This document shows, piece by piece, positions 8,969-18,427 of a stretch of DNA of 64,000 nt. Source of the stretch: Gemmatimonadaceae bacterium (GTDB taxonomy: Bacteria > Gemmatimonadota > Gemmatimonadetes > Gemmatimonadales > Gemmatimonadaceae); the NCBI GenBank assembly GCA_035606695.1, contig DATNEW010000043.1:124001-188000 (forward strand). The letters are read 5' to 3'. Every line of letters starts with the position of its first letter. The first letter of the stretch is position 1. A program made the translations under genes and the position numbers. The notes beneath the pieces were generated by a model. It was not told where the DNA came from. It saw only the letters and a list, made by a program, of their open reading frames with translations, and made no database searches.

Positions 8969-9732
8969 GGGCGCCGCAGTAAGGCCTCGAGATCGCGCAG
9001 CTCGCTGTCCGAAATGGGCGCCGCGAGCTCCTGTTGCCATTTGCGCGCCGACCGCATGAGGCGCGCGATGTTCGCTTCGTTGACGGCGTCGCGGTCGTCG
9101 TCGAACTGCACGCGATCGACGTCGAGCGCGTACGCCGCGAACCCACTGCCGTTGGTGCGCTGCAGGAGGATGTTCTTCACGTTGAGATCATGGTGTCGAG
9201 CGCCCGCGGCGGCCAGAGCGCGCACCAATTGCCGTGTCGCGCTCCACGCCTGAACGACGTCGGCGGGGTTGGGTGCGCGCAGCACTTCGGCGAGATCGAA
9301 ACTGTCGGGAACTTCGCGCGAGAAGACGTCCACGCGCACGAGGCCGGCGACCGAATGATAGATCACGTAGCCGAGCATCGCGGGCGTCGGAACGTGGAGC
9401 GCGCGCAACTGCTCGCTCACCAGGAGCTCGTGTGGCGCCCGTGTCGGCAAGCGGAACCAATCGCGCGTCAACGCCGCGAACAGGCCGCCGTGCCAGTTGT
9501 GTCGCACGACGATTCGCTCGACGTCGCCCGGGAGCGGAACCGCGAACACCACGCCGCGTCCGCTGAGCGCGCGGGCATGCACATGTGACTGTGCGTAGCG
9601 ATACAGTGTTCCGCCGGCGAGCACGGTACGAACGCCGTCGGCGACATGCGGCGCGCACACGACTTCTGCTCCGCCTACGCTGAACCTGACAAAACCGTCG
9701 GGCAGCTCGTCACGTTCGCGCTCGTCCGACAT
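8941..9732 (-). CDS. Kdo/lipopolysaccharide kinase-like protein
   Basis: A 263-residue protein of the protein-kinase-like fold with the 3-deoxy-D-manno-octulosonic acid kinase arrangement. It has a basic lysine/arginine strand region (VERIVVRHNWHGGLF), the catalytic loop ARHHDLNVKNIL (H-x-D-x4-N) and the metal-binding LDVDRV. It is expected to phosphorylate Kdo in the lipopolysaccharide inner core on the cytoplasmic face of the inner membrane. This fits its location beside three glycosyltransferases. Its ATG overlaps the cyclase gene stop (TGATG), so it is translated with the upstream signalling gene. Confidence 0.8.
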   Translation of the reverse strand: MSDERERDELPDGFVRFSVGGAEVVCAPHVADGVRTVLAGGTLYRYAQSHVHARALSGRGVVFAVPLPGDVERIVVRHNWHGGLFAALTRDWFRLPTRAPHELLVSEQLRALHVPTPAMLGYVIYHSVAGLVRVDVFSREVPDSFDLAEVLRAPNPADVVQAWSATRQLVRALAAAGARHHDLNVKNILLQRTNGSGFAAYALDVDRVQFDDDRDAVNEANIARLMRSARKWQQELAAPISDSELRDLEALLRRPQPAPTTAS

Positions 9733-11315
9733 CAGTCGGCGACGACGCGATACACCGTGACCGGTTGGCTCTTGTTCTTGAATTCCATCGGCGGGCACTC
9801 CTCGAGCTCGGGCGGCGTGGCGAGTCGCTTGCGGAAATCCTCGGAGAGAAGGATTTCTCCCTCCGCCGCCGCGCACAATCGTGCCGCGGTATTTACCACG
9901 TCGCCGATCACCGTGAACTCGAGCCGGCGCTCCGATCCAATGTTGCCCGCGAACGCCTCGCCGAAGTTGAGGCCGATGCCGTGGACGAGCTGCGGCCGGC
10001 CGGTCGCGCGCCACCGTTCGTTGAGCTTGGCGAGCTCCTGCATCATCTCGAGAGCGGCGGCCATCGCCTTGTCCGCGTCGTCCGGTCCGCCGATGGGCGC
10101 GCCCCACTGCGCCATCACCGAGTCGCCGATGAACTTGTCGAGCGTTCCCTCGTGGCGGAACACGCACTCGACCATCTCGGTGAGATATTCGGTGAGGAGC
10201 GACGCCATGTCGTCGGGGCGCATCGATTCGGACATCGCCGTGAAGCCGCGAATGTCGGTGAAGAGCACGGCGATTGGCCGCTTGTCGCCGCCGAGCTTCA
10301 TCGTCTCAGACGATTCGGCGATTTTCTTCGCGAGCTGCGGCGTGAAAAATCGCTCGAAGTTGCTGCGCGTCAGCAACTCGCGCTGAATGCGCTGCGCGAA
10401 CTGGCCGTTCTCGATGGCGACGGCGGCGATGCCGGCGAACGCGATGCAGAACTCGAAATCCTCGTCGCTGAAGCGATGCGTCGCCGTGACGTTGTCCACG
10501 TACAGCACGCCGAGCGACTTGTCTTCGCTGGCAATCAGCGGGACGCAGATCGCCGACCGAATTTGCTGCATCAGAATCGACTGGCCGCCGAACCGCGTGT
10601 CCTCGCCGGCGTTGTCCGAGAGGATGGCGACTTTGTCCTTGAGCGCGCTGCGGGCGATCGACTGCGGCACGGCGCGCGTCGTATCGCCGCCGCGTTTGTC
10701 GCGCGCGATCTTTGGCGCGAGCTCTCCAGTCTCGTCGATCAGCAGAATGGCGACGCGATCGACCTCGAGAATCTGATACGCGTAACTGACGATCTTGTCG
10801 AGCAGCGTGTCGATGTCGGCAGCCTTGCCGAGTCCTTTCGAAACCTCGAGCAGCGTGGCGAGCTTCTGGCGGCTCTTGTCGGTATCGGTGTGTTGAGCGG
10901 ATTGGCCCGTCGGCACGTTGCCGGGGGACTGCATGCCGGCGATCGTGGCGCTCGGATCGCGTACGGGAAGCTGGCGAACGATCGTTGCACCGGGCGGCGC
11001 GGCGGTTGACACGGCGGGTGCAGTTGCCGCGACCGGCTGTTGCAGCTTGAACCCGACTTTTCCGAACGTCACCGTGTCGCCGATGCCGACCGTCGCGGCT
11101 TCGATGCGCGCGCCATTGAGGAACGTGCCGTTGCTGGAACCGAGATCGCGAACTGTGACACTACCGTTTCGGCACTCGACCTCGGCGTGCCGGCGCGAGA
11201 TGGTCGGATCGATGACCGGGATGTCGCTCGTCGGTGCGCGGCCGACGACCTGGACGGAGCCGTCGCGCAGGTCGAACGATTGCGAGCCGTCGGGGGAGAC
11301 GAGCCTGAAGGTCAT
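9732..11315 (-). CDS. FHA-GAF-class III adenylate/guanylate cyclase
   Basis: A 527-residue cytoplasmic signalling protein with three domains. An FHA domain (about 1-95) has VGRAPTSDIPV, SRRHAEVE and SSNGTFLNG, and binds phosphothreonine peptides. A GAF domain (about 150-305) follows. The class III nucleotidyl cyclase domain (about 340-527) has the metal-binding FTDIRGF, the GDSVMAQWG block and FTVIGDVVNTAARL. Catalytic metal aspartates are present, so it should make cAMP or cGMP. The FHA domain implies regulation by a Ser/Thr kinase not seen in this window. It overlaps the Kdo-kinase-like gene (TGATG). Confidence 0.92.
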   Translation of the reverse strand: MTFRLVSPDGSQSFDLRDGSVQVVGRAPTSDIPVIDPTISRRHAEVECRNGSVTVRDLGSSNGTFLNGARIEAATVGIGDTVTFGKVGFKLQQPVAATAPAVSTAAPPGATIVRQLPVRDPSATIAGMQSPGNVPTGQSAQHTDTDKSRQKLATLLEVSKGLGKAADIDTLLDKIVSYAYQILEVDRVAILLIDETGELAPKIARDKRGGDTTRAVPQSIARSALKDKVAILSDNAGEDTRFGGQSILMQQIRSAICVPLIASEDKSLGVLYVDNVTATHRFSDEDFEFCIAFAGIAAVAIENGQFAQRIQRELLTRSNFERFFTPQLAKKIAESSETMKLGGDKRPIAVLFTDIRGFTAMSESMRPDDMASLLTEYLTEMVECVFRHEGTLDKFIGDSVMAQWGAPIGGPDDADKAMAAALEMMQELAKLNERWRATGRPQLVHGIGLNFGEAFAGNIGSERRLEFTVIGDVVNTAARLCAAAEGEILLSEDFRKRLATPPELEECPPMEFKNKSQPVTVYRVVAD

Positions 11316-11329
11316 TGCCTCGAATATAT

Positions 11330-11433
11330 GTCATCCCGAACCCGAGCAAAGCGAAGGGCAGGGATCCAACATCCCGGTTGAGCGACCGGACCCTCTACCC
11401 GGACGTTAGATCCCTCGCTACGTTCGGGATGAC
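11330..11433. repeat. 104-bp GTCAT...ATGAC palindromic repeat, copy 1
   Basis: The element begins GTCATCCCGAA and ends TTCGGGATGAC, perfect 11-bp inverted ends, with inner GGGATCCAAC facing GTTAGATCCC. A second copy of identical length lies at 32426-32529. It lies between the cyclase and trpE genes and provides the last residues and stop codon of trpE. Confidence 0.85.
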
Positions 11434-12944
11434 TTTCGCACCTGGCCGATCGCGGTGAGCAGCGCGCGCGCCTTGTTCTGGTGCTCCAGGAACTCGCGCT
11501 CCGGAATCGAGTCGTAGACGACGCCGGCGGCAGACTGCACCGACGCGACGCCGTTGGCGATGACGCACGTGCGAATGGTGATCGCCAGGTCCATGCGCTT
11601 CACGCCGGCGCTGATGTATCCAACGGCGCCGCCGTAGGGTCCGCGACGCTGCGGCTCGACTTCGTCGATGATTTCCATGGCGCGCACCTTCGGCGCACCC
11701 GTGAGCGTGCCGGCGGGGAAGCTGGCGCGAAACGCGTCCATGGCGGTGAGCCCGTCGCGCAGCTCGCCGTCGACCTGGCTCACGAGATGGAGCACGTGCG
11801 AATACTTCTCGACCACCATGAGCTCGCTCACGCACACCGAGCCGTACTTCGCGACGCGGCCGATGTCGTTGCGGCCCAAATCCACGAGCATGAGGTGCTC
11901 GGCTTGCTCCTTCTCGTCGGCGATCAGCTCGGCCATCATGCGATCGTCGTCTTCGGCGCTGCGGCCGCGACGGCGTGTGCCGGCGATCGGCCGCAGCGTC
12001 ACGGTGCCCTGCGTGGTCACGCGGATGTGCAGCTCGGGCGAGCTGCCCACGATCTCGACGCCGTCGAGCACGAGGTGATACATGTACGGCGACGGGTTGA
12101 TCACGCGCAGCGCGCGATACAAATCGGTCGACGAGAAGTCGAACGGCACGTCGATCCGCCGCGCCACCTGCACCTGGAACGCGTCGCCGGCGATGACGTA
12201 CTGCCGCACCCGCTCGACGTCATTGATAAAATCCTCTTTATCGTATACTGATGAGCCTTCCGCGGCTGGGGCGCCGGGATCGAGCGCGAGGGGCTGGAGG
12301 GCCGAGGGCCCGCGGAGCCGCGCGATCGTGGCGTCGATGGTCTCGAGGGCCGTGTCGTGGGTGGCGCGCAATTCCTCGTCCGAGGCGCCGGCAGCCACCC
12401 GCGCGGCGGCCACGACGCGCGCCTGCGAGCGCAGGTTGTCGAAGATCACGAGCGCGTCCGTGAACACGAAGAGCGCGTCGGGTACGTCGAGTCCGCGCGC
12501 GGGCGGCGCGGGCAGCCGCTCGATGACGCGCGCCACGTCGTAGCCGAAGTAGCCGACGGCGCCGCTCCAGAATTCGCCAATCTCGGGCACGTCGATCGGA
12601 TCGGCGTCGCGCAGCAGCGCCTCGAGGTCGGCGAGCGGATCGTCCGGGCGGCGCTCGTTGTGCCAGCCACGCTCGGGCGTCCAATCGCGAACCACGCCTT
12701 CCTCGAGCTTCCACGCGGCGCGCGGTGACGCGCCCATGAAGGTGTATCGCGCCCACGTCTCGCCGCCGGCGGGCGCCGACTCGAGCAGAAACGCGAACGG
12801 TCCCTGGCGCAGCTTGGCGAACGCGGCGACCGGTGTTTCGGTATCGAGCAATACGTCGCGCCACACGGGAACCAGGCGCGTACGTGTCGCGTCGCCGGCT
12901 CCCGCCGCCGACCGCGCGCGCGTGACGAACTCGGCGAGACTCAT
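11418..12944 (-). CDS. trpE: Anthranilate synthase component I
   Basis: A 508-residue chorismate-utilising enzyme. It makes anthranilate from chorismate and ammonia supplied by TrpG, the first step of tryptophan synthesis. LLES (53-56) is the feedback tryptophan-binding motif, favouring TrpE over PabB. The C-terminal catalytic domain shows PSPYMYHLVLDGVEIVGSSPE, PIAGTRRRGR and FPAGTLTGAPKVRAMEIID. No trpG lies in the window. The C-terminal end is odd: after AIGQVRK the last few residues and the stop codon lie in the palindromic repeat at 11330-11433, so the original terminus appears replaced. It diverges from the outer-membrane gene at 12993 with 48 bp between. Confidence 0.93.
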   Translation of the reverse strand: MSLAEFVTRARSAAGAGDATRTRLVPVWRDVLLDTETPVAAFAKLRQGPFAFLLESAPAGGETWARYTFMGASPRAAWKLEEGVVRDWTPERGWHNERRPDDPLADLEALLRDADPIDVPEIGEFWSGAVGYFGYDVARVIERLPAPPARGLDVPDALFVFTDALVIFDNLRSQARVVAAARVAAGASDEELRATHDTALETIDATIARLRGPSALQPLALDPGAPAAEGSSVYDKEDFINDVERVRQYVIAGDAFQVQVARRIDVPFDFSSTDLYRALRVINPSPYMYHLVLDGVEIVGSSPELHIRVTTQGTVTLRPIAGTRRRGRSAEDDDRMMAELIADEKEQAEHLMLVDLGRNDIGRVAKYGSVCVSELMVVEKYSHVLHLVSQVDGELRDGLTAMDAFRASFPAGTLTGAPKVRAMEIIDEVEPQRRGPYGGAVGYISAGVKRMDLAITIRTCVIANGVASVQSAAGVVYDSIPEREFLEHQNKARALLTAIGQVRKSSRT

Positions 12945-12992
12945 CGCGCGGCGGGTTGCTCGGTTCCGGTCACCCGGCGAAATTCACAAATC

Positions 12993-15194
12993 ATGCATCG
13001 ATTCCTCGCGGCAAAAGGCTCCTGCCGTGGATCTCGAGGATCCTTCGCCGCGTACTGGTTGGTTGTTCTGATAAGTCTGATGCGCGGACCGTCCACTGCC
13101 GGCGCGCAGACGTGGAACGATCCGCGCAGCCGCTCACTCGTCGAAGGCGCCACGCAGCGCCGTCTCGAGCAGCTCGCCGACACAGGCCTCAAGGACTACC
13201 GCGCCACGGCGCACGGCTACGTCACCTTTCTGGCGCAGCTGGGCGAAGGGCTGCGCACGCCGCCCAAGATCATCAAGTCGGACGAGTTGGAGCTCGAAGT
13301 CTACTGGCGCGCGCCCAACCTGAGCAAGCAGCGCATCATCGGGCGTCGCGATACCCTGCTGATGCCGACGGACATCGCGTACCACGCCGACCACCTGGGG
13401 ATCGTCCAGAACAACTTCCCGAACACCATTCGCATCGGCGACGGGGACGAGGTGGCCGACGTGCCGCATCCGCTGTCGCCGGTCGGGCTTCGCGAGTACG
13501 ACTACGCGCTCGCCGACAGCTTCGCCATTGGAACGGGCTCGCGGCGCATTCGCGTGTACCAGATCAAGGTGCGCCCGAAGGACGATCGGCAGCCGCGCGT
13601 CGCGGGCGCGGTGTACATCGAGCCCGACGGCGGCCAGGTCGCGCGCATGGACTTTACGTTTACGAAGTCGGCGCTGCTCGACAAGGCGCTCGAGCAGCTT
13701 TCGGTGGTGCTCGAGAATCGACTCGTTGGCGGCCGGTTCTGGCTGCCGAGCGAGCAGAAAATCGAAATCGTACGGCGCGGGGAGTGGCTGGATTTTCCGG
13801 CGCGCGGGATCATCAACGGCCGCTGGGAGATCAGCGACTACAAGTTGAATCAGGATCCGGCGCCCGTGTTGTTTACCGGGCCCGAGATCGTGTCCTCGCC
13901 CGCCGATATCAAGGCGCACAAGTGGACGGGGCGGATTCTGGATTCGCTGCCGGCCGACGTGACCGCGGTGACGGAATCGGACATCGCGCAGGTACAGGAA
14001 GAAGCGCAGCGACTCATTCGCGCGCGCGCGTTGGCGACGACTCGCAGCGCCTCGCTGTCGGCGCGCAACATCTCGGACTTCGCGCGCTACGATCGCGTCG
14101 AAGGGTTGGGCGTCGGCGCCGGGTTGACGCAGCCGTTCGCGACCGGTCTCTCGGCGACGGTACGCGCGCGATACGGCATCGATGACAAGATGCTCAAGGG
14201 GGCGGCGAGTATCGGCCTGACGCGGCCCGATGGGTTCGCGGTGCACGCGTTCGCGATGCGAGACTTCCGCGACGTGAGCGATGTCGCCGAGCGGTCGACG
14301 GTGGTGAATTCGATCGCGGGGCAGGAGTTCGCGAGCGACTACACCGATCCGTATCTGGTGCGCGCGGTTGGGTTGACGGCGGACCTGACGACCTGGATGG
14401 GCTTCGACCCGCGGCTCACCGCGTCGTACGGGATCGAGTCGCCGCTCGGCATTCATGCGTCGCCAGTCCGCGGGACGTTCATTCCGACGTTGACGTTCGA
14501 AGAGCGGCATGTTCGTCGGGTCGAGCTCGAGCTCAATCGTCCGTCGCAGGAGTGGCTCGCGGGAACGATGCTCGGCGCCAGAATCGATTTGCGCGGTCGC
14601 TTTCCGGTGGAGCGAAGCGATGCGGTATTTCCAAGAGCGAATGAGCATTCGGGGCGTGCCTCAGCGGTCGTCACCGCCGACCACGCGTTCGGCGACTTGC
14701 GCTTGGCGACGACGACGACACTCGCGCGCGTCTTCAAGGACCGGCGCGCCGAACCGATCGTGCCGGAGCTCGTGTACTTCGGCGGTCCGGTGTCGGCGCC
14801 CGGGTATGACTTTCACTCGCTCGTGTCGGACGTCGGATACTCCGAGCATGTCGAGCTGCAGTTGCCGGCACCATTCATCGGCTTCTCGTTGGGGCGTTAT
14901 GGGCGCGTGCCGTCGCGGGCGACGATTGCGCCGTATGTGCATGGGGTGGAGGTTGGCGACGCGCCGCAGGCTTGTGTCGGGGAGCCGCCGCTAGTGTCGG
15001 CCGCATCCGGCTCGGTCGCCGTGGGTTCGACGGGAGTGGACTGCGCGCGAAGCTCGCACTTCTTCCCGTCCATCGGCGCCGCGTACATCCTGCCGTTCAA
15101 TCTCGTGCGCATCGATGTCGCGAGAGGACTCCGCGGCAATGGACGATGGACCTTCAATGTCGATGTCAGCCGGGACTTGTGGAGCATTCTTTGA
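12993..15194 (+). CDS. Large outer-membrane beta-barrel protein
   Basis: A 733-residue secreted protein. A hydrophobic segment (about 19-33) ending PSTAGAQ looks like a signal peptide. The middle (about 60-310) is soluble beta-rich sequence. The C-terminal half has alternating amphipathic strands with frequent Arg-Tyr/Phe pairs and ends in DVSRDLWSIL, consistent with an outer-membrane barrel. It loosely resembles Bacteroidota/Gemmatimonadota barrel proteins of the DUF5686 or surface-antigen type. I cannot assign a function. The divergent trpE start is 48 bp away, and a structured repeat follows the stop. Confidence 0.75.
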   Translation: MHRFLAAKGSCRGSRGSFAAYWLVVLISLMRGPSTAGAQTWNDPRSRSLVEGATQRRLEQLADTGLKDYRATAHGYVTFLAQLGEGLRTPPKIIKSDELELEVYWRAPNLSKQRIIGRRDTLLMPTDIAYHADHLGIVQNNFPNTIRIGDGDEVADVPHPLSPVGLREYDYALADSFAIGTGSRRIRVYQIKVRPKDDRQPRVAGAVYIEPDGGQVARMDFTFTKSALLDKALEQLSVVLENRLVGGRFWLPSEQKIEIVRRGEWLDFPARGIINGRWEISDYKLNQDPAPVLFTGPEIVSSPADIKAHKWTGRILDSLPADVTAVTESDIAQVQEEAQRLIRARALATTRSASLSARNISDFARYDRVEGLGVGAGLTQPFATGLSATVRARYGIDDKMLKGAASIGLTRPDGFAVHAFAMRDFRDVSDVAERSTVVNSIAGQEFASDYTDPYLVRAVGLTADLTTWMGFDPRLTASYGIESPLGIHASPVRGTFIPTLTFEERHVRRVELELNRPSQEWLAGTMLGARIDLRGRFPVERSDAVFPRANEHSGRASAVVTADHAFGDLRLATTTTLARVFKDRRAEPIVPELVYFGGPVSAPGYDFHSLVSDVGYSEHVELQLPAPFIGFSLGRYGRVPSRATIAPYVHGVEVGDAPQACVGEPPLVSAASGSVAVGSTGVDCARSSHFFPSIGAAYILPFNLVRIDVARGLRGNGRWTFNVDVSRDLWSIL

Positions 15195-15223
15195 GCGAGA
15201 TGTGTTGGTCGGACAAACCGCTG

Positions 15224-15350
15224 AACGACGACAAGTTCCGACAACATCTGACAAGGTCTGGAAACCTTCAGCAGCATGTGGACTCTGATGTAACGGGCCA
15301 CTCCGCTGCTGTTCACAGACCGTGTCAGATTCTGTCAGACCTTGTCGTAG
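15224..15350. repeat. Imperfect inverted repeat, family 1 copy B
   Basis: Arms at 15228-15260 and 15316-15348 match at about 28 of 33 positions, and inner CAGCAG/CTGCTG pair further. Arm sequence and organisation match copy A at 4240-4353. It occupies the gap between the outer-membrane gene and gspE, where no promoter is obvious. Confidence 0.78.
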
Positions 15351-15439
15351 TCAAGAGTTCGGATGCGTATGCGTCGCGCAGACACGGTCCGCACTGAAAT
15401 GATGGCGCGCCGAGAGCCCTTCGCGCCTATCGTCGGGCC

Positions 15440-17101
15440 ATGGCATCTCGCGCCCCCATCCCGCTTCCAAAACCCTCGCCCGCCGACGTGATCGCTCGGC
15501 GGTACAATCTTCCCGTCGCCGACCTGAGTCGCGCCACGGCCCATGCCGTGTCGCTCGTGCCCGAGAAGTGGGCGCGGCGGTTTCACGTCGTGCCGCTCAG
15601 CGCCACCGAGCGCGATCTGTGCGTCGCGACCGCCGATCCGCTCGACGTCGATTGCGAGCGCACGCTGGGTTTCGCCACGGGGCGCCGCGTGTGCCTTGTC
15701 GTCGCCGATGCCGCCGACATCGCTGGGCGGATCGAGGAGCTGTATCGCGGGATGGGCGTCTCGCAGGAGCTCGAAGCGCTATCGGTGACCGAGGTTCAGC
15801 ATCTCGCTGGAGAACTCGAAACGGCGCCGCCGAATCCGACGGACGAAACCGGCGGCTCGATCACGGCGCTGGTCGACTCGCTGCTCGCGGGCGGGATCGC
15901 GGCGCGTGCGAGCGATATTCACATCGAGCCGGAAGAGCAGGGAATCGCGGTGCGGCATCGCGTCGACGGCGTGCTCGCACTCACGCGCACGTTGCCGCGC
16001 GCCGTCGGGCCGGCGCTCGTGTCGCGCATCAAGATTCTCTCGGGGCTCGATATCGCCGACCGCTTGCGGCCGCAGGACGGGCGAGCGCGTGTCGCGATCA
16101 ACGGGGTGGCGGTCGACCTGCGCGTGTCGACGCTTCCGGCGTCGCACGGCGAGAAAGTCGTGATCCGCGTGCTCGACGGCCGCTCGGCCGTCATCACGCT
16201 CGACGGCATGGGCTTTCACGGCGATGAATTGCAACGCATCGAGCAGCTGCTGCAGTTGCGCGAAGGGTTGATTCTCGTCACCGGACCCACCGGGTCAGGA
16301 AAGACAACGACACTCTACGCGGCGCTTCGGCGCATCAAGGAGCGCGGCGTCAACATCGTCACGGTGGAAGACCCGATCGAATTTCGGTTACCTGGGATCG
16401 TTCAGGTGCAGGTGAACGAGAAGGCGGGGCTCACCTTCGCGACGGCGCTGCGCTCAATCATGCGCCAGGACCCCGACGTCGTCTTGATCGGGGAGATTCG
16501 TGACCGCGAGACGGCGGAGATCGCGATTCAGGCGTCGCTCACGGGGCATCTCGTCCTCTCGACGCTGCACACCAACGACGCGCCCAGCGCGGTGACGAGG
16601 CTCATCGACATCGGTGTGGCAAGCTACAAGATCGCGACCGCGGTGAAAGGCGTGATCGCGCAGCGGCTCGTGCGGCGCGCGTGCCATACGTGCGACGGCA
16701 CTGGCAACGCCAAGGGCGCCGATTGCGCCGTGTGCGGCGGCACCAGGCTTCACGGACGCCTCGCGATCGTCGAGGTGCTGGTCGGCACGCCGGAGTTCGA
16801 GCGATCCGTGGCGGCAGGCGAGTCTACCGAGCGCATCGCGGGCGCCGCGCGCGCGGGCGGAATGCGCTCGCTCTGGACGTCCGGCGTGGCGCATGCGAAC
16901 GGAGGCCGCACGACGCTTGACGAAGTCATGCGTGTGACATCGCCAGACGACGTACCGCTGCCCCGTCCCGAGTCTGAGCCCAAGGCGGCTCGGTCGCTCA
17001 TCGATCTCGACGGCGCATTCGATTTGCGCGACGATCTGGACACGTTGCTCGTCCGGCGGCGAAGCCTGCGCAATAGCTTTCGGCCGACGGACGAGGATTG
17101 A
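15440..17101 (+). CDS. Type II secretion / type IV pilus assembly ATPase (GspE/PilB)
   Basis: A complete 553-residue cytoplasmic hexameric ATPase. The N-terminal GspE_N domain (about 15-105) is followed by the ATPase domain. Walker A GPTGSGKT is at 282-289, the Asp box includes VEDPIEF, Walker [11 protein letters not shown] is at 346-355 and the His box is STLHTND. A zinc site is formed by C415, C418, C429 and C432. It powers pseudopilus or pilus extension through an inner-membrane GspF-like partner that is not in this window. Two later, 5'-truncated relatives (19270-19992 and 23331-24044) begin at the residue equivalent to I313, so this is the only copy with Walker A. Confidence 0.95.
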   Translation: MASRAPIPLPKPSPADVIARRYNLPVADLSRATAHAVSLVPEKWARRFHVVPLSATERDLCVATADPLDVDCERTLGFATGRRVCLVVADAADIAGRIEELYRGMGVSQELEALSVTEVQHLAGELETAPPNPTDETGGSITALVDSLLAGGIAARASDIHIEPEEQGIAVRHRVDGVLALTRTLPRAVGPALVSRIKILSGLDIADRLRPQDGRARVAINGVAVDLRVSTLPASHGEKVVIRVLDGRSAVITLDGMGFHGDELQRIEQLLQLREGLILVTGPTGSGKTTTLYAALRRIKERGVNIVTVEDPIEFRLPGIVQVQVNEKAGLTFATALRSIMRQDPDVVLIGEIRDRETAEIAIQASLTGHLVLSTLHTNDAPSAVTRLIDIGVASYKIATAVKGVIAQRLVRRACHTCDGTGNAKGADCAVCGGTRLHGRLAIVEVLVGTPEFERSVAAGESTERIAGAARAGGMRSLWTSGVAHANGGRTTLDEVMRVTSPDDVPLPRPESEPKAARSLIDLDGAFDLRDDLDTLLVRRRSLRNSFRPTDED

Positions 17102-17610
17102 GGTTGGAATGGTGGACGTGTCGGTGGTCCGACGATACCGTCAGAATCGAAGGTTCGCGTGTGCGGTGTTGCAGCGCGGGCTCGATACGCCCTGTCCGAG
17201 CGCGTGAGAGCCTTTGCATGGCCAACACGAGTCCGACGAATCGTCCGAAGCGCTGGTACCGATGACCGCTCCCCGCAAGGGCCTGAATCCCTTCCGTTGT
17301 CGCGTGGATGACTGTGGCGACCGCGACCGCAGACAAACAGCTCCGCAAAGCGCGCTTGAATATTAAAGCTCTGCAAAGCGTGCTTGAATATTAAATCTAT
17401 CTTAATAAAAGGAGTATGTACTGCTGGCTCGTCGGCCGTCTGACTTAGTTGCGACGGATTTAGTGCTGTTTCGGTTGAGATCGCCTCTTCAGTCCCACAG
17501 CTCTCTCTTGCAAATCCTCGCGCCGCACGGCAGTATGGGTCTCCGTTCGGCGACGGAGCCGGTCAACTTGCTGGATTGTTGAACTTGTCAGCTCCTCGTC
17601 GCGTCGCCGT
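17102..17610. other. Intergenic start of the accessory island, no recognisable gene
   Basis: No convincing coding sequence. The stretch around 17340-17480 is clearly more AT-rich than the surroundings. It holds a direct repeat with 28-bp period, GCAAAGCGYGCTTGAATATT, at 17345-17367 and 17373-17395. This marks the left edge of the composition shift that continues to about 23 kb. Confidence 0.6.
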
Positions 17611-17859
17611 ATGGCATCTTCGCCAAGCGACGCGACGCTTGCCCGGCTAGTTGCGCGGGGCGCGTCCGAACTCCACTCCCATAGTGCTGGTAGCCGCGTC
17701 GATGACGTGCGGTTCCTGCTCTACGCGAGTTCCCAAACTCAATACGCCATGTACCGACGACGGCTATCCGCTGCGACGGCATGCATCGCATGTCTAGCGA
17801 CAAACTCGTCACATGCCGCCGGACAGAGTGTGGCCAACGTCGAGAAGACTTCATGTCGA

Positions 17860-18039
17860 GCATGCCAGATCACCGTGTCGAGAGGGTCCACACTCCACGA
17901 GGGCTCGAACACGGCGCTGCCTGGTTACCCGCGGCCAGCGATCAGGGATCGTCGCGGACACTTCTGGCTAACGTTTGTTGGCGGAACATTCGAGGCGCAC
18001 GCGTATGACAGTGCCGTCTTACCGTCGGTACGAGTCTGA
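17860..18039 (+). pseudogene. Possible beta-propeller protein fragment
   Basis: In one frame this codes PRPAIRDRRGHFWLTFVGG followed by TFEAHAYDSA, which resembles one blade of six-bladed beta-propeller lipoproteins common in this type of genome. No start, signal peptide or further blades are seen. If real it is a remnant; the resemblance is weak. Confidence 0.22.
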
Positions 18040-18045
18040 GATCGT

Positions 18046-18330
18046 TTGTCTGTTCAGACACGGCAAGCCAATCGCGCTCAGCGGGCCGAATTCATCATCC
18101 GCAAGGCGTACGGGATCAGGCGGGGTGGTAAACGCCCCCACCCGGTACGGTTCGAGCTTCTCGGCGATTCGGTCGCCGTAGCTGTTGTCAAGGAAACCCG
18201 AGACGCGCCAACAGTCTTCACCAGGGTAGCGAGAGAGCTATCGGACGGGCGCGTGAAGAGGATGCTCAAAGAATGCCGAACGGGTTTTGCGAGTCTCAAG
18301 GAACAGATCCGCTATTTCGACATGCTGTAA
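18046..18330 (+). CDS. Small hypothetical protein
   Basis: A 94-codon frame starting GTG and ending RVKRMLKECRTGFASLKEQ-IRYFDML. It is mixed alpha/beta, rich in Arg and Lys, without cysteine clusters, signal peptide or membrane segment. I do not recognise it. It lies between remnants (a possible propeller fragment and a permease fragment), has no clear ribosome site, and could itself be a fragment or a chance frame. Confidence 0.28.
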   Translation: MSVQTRQANRAQRAEFIIRKAYGIRRGGKRPHPVRFELLGDSVAVAVVKETRDAPTVFTRVARELSDGRVKRMLKECRTGFASLKEQIRYFDML

Positions 18331-18427
18331 CAGCGGTACGGCGATCCTCGATGAGCGAGAAGTGCAACGGGCGCGGGCGCTCGGATGTGCCCACCGAGCT
18401 TTTTCGGTGCATTTGGCCGGACCATCG

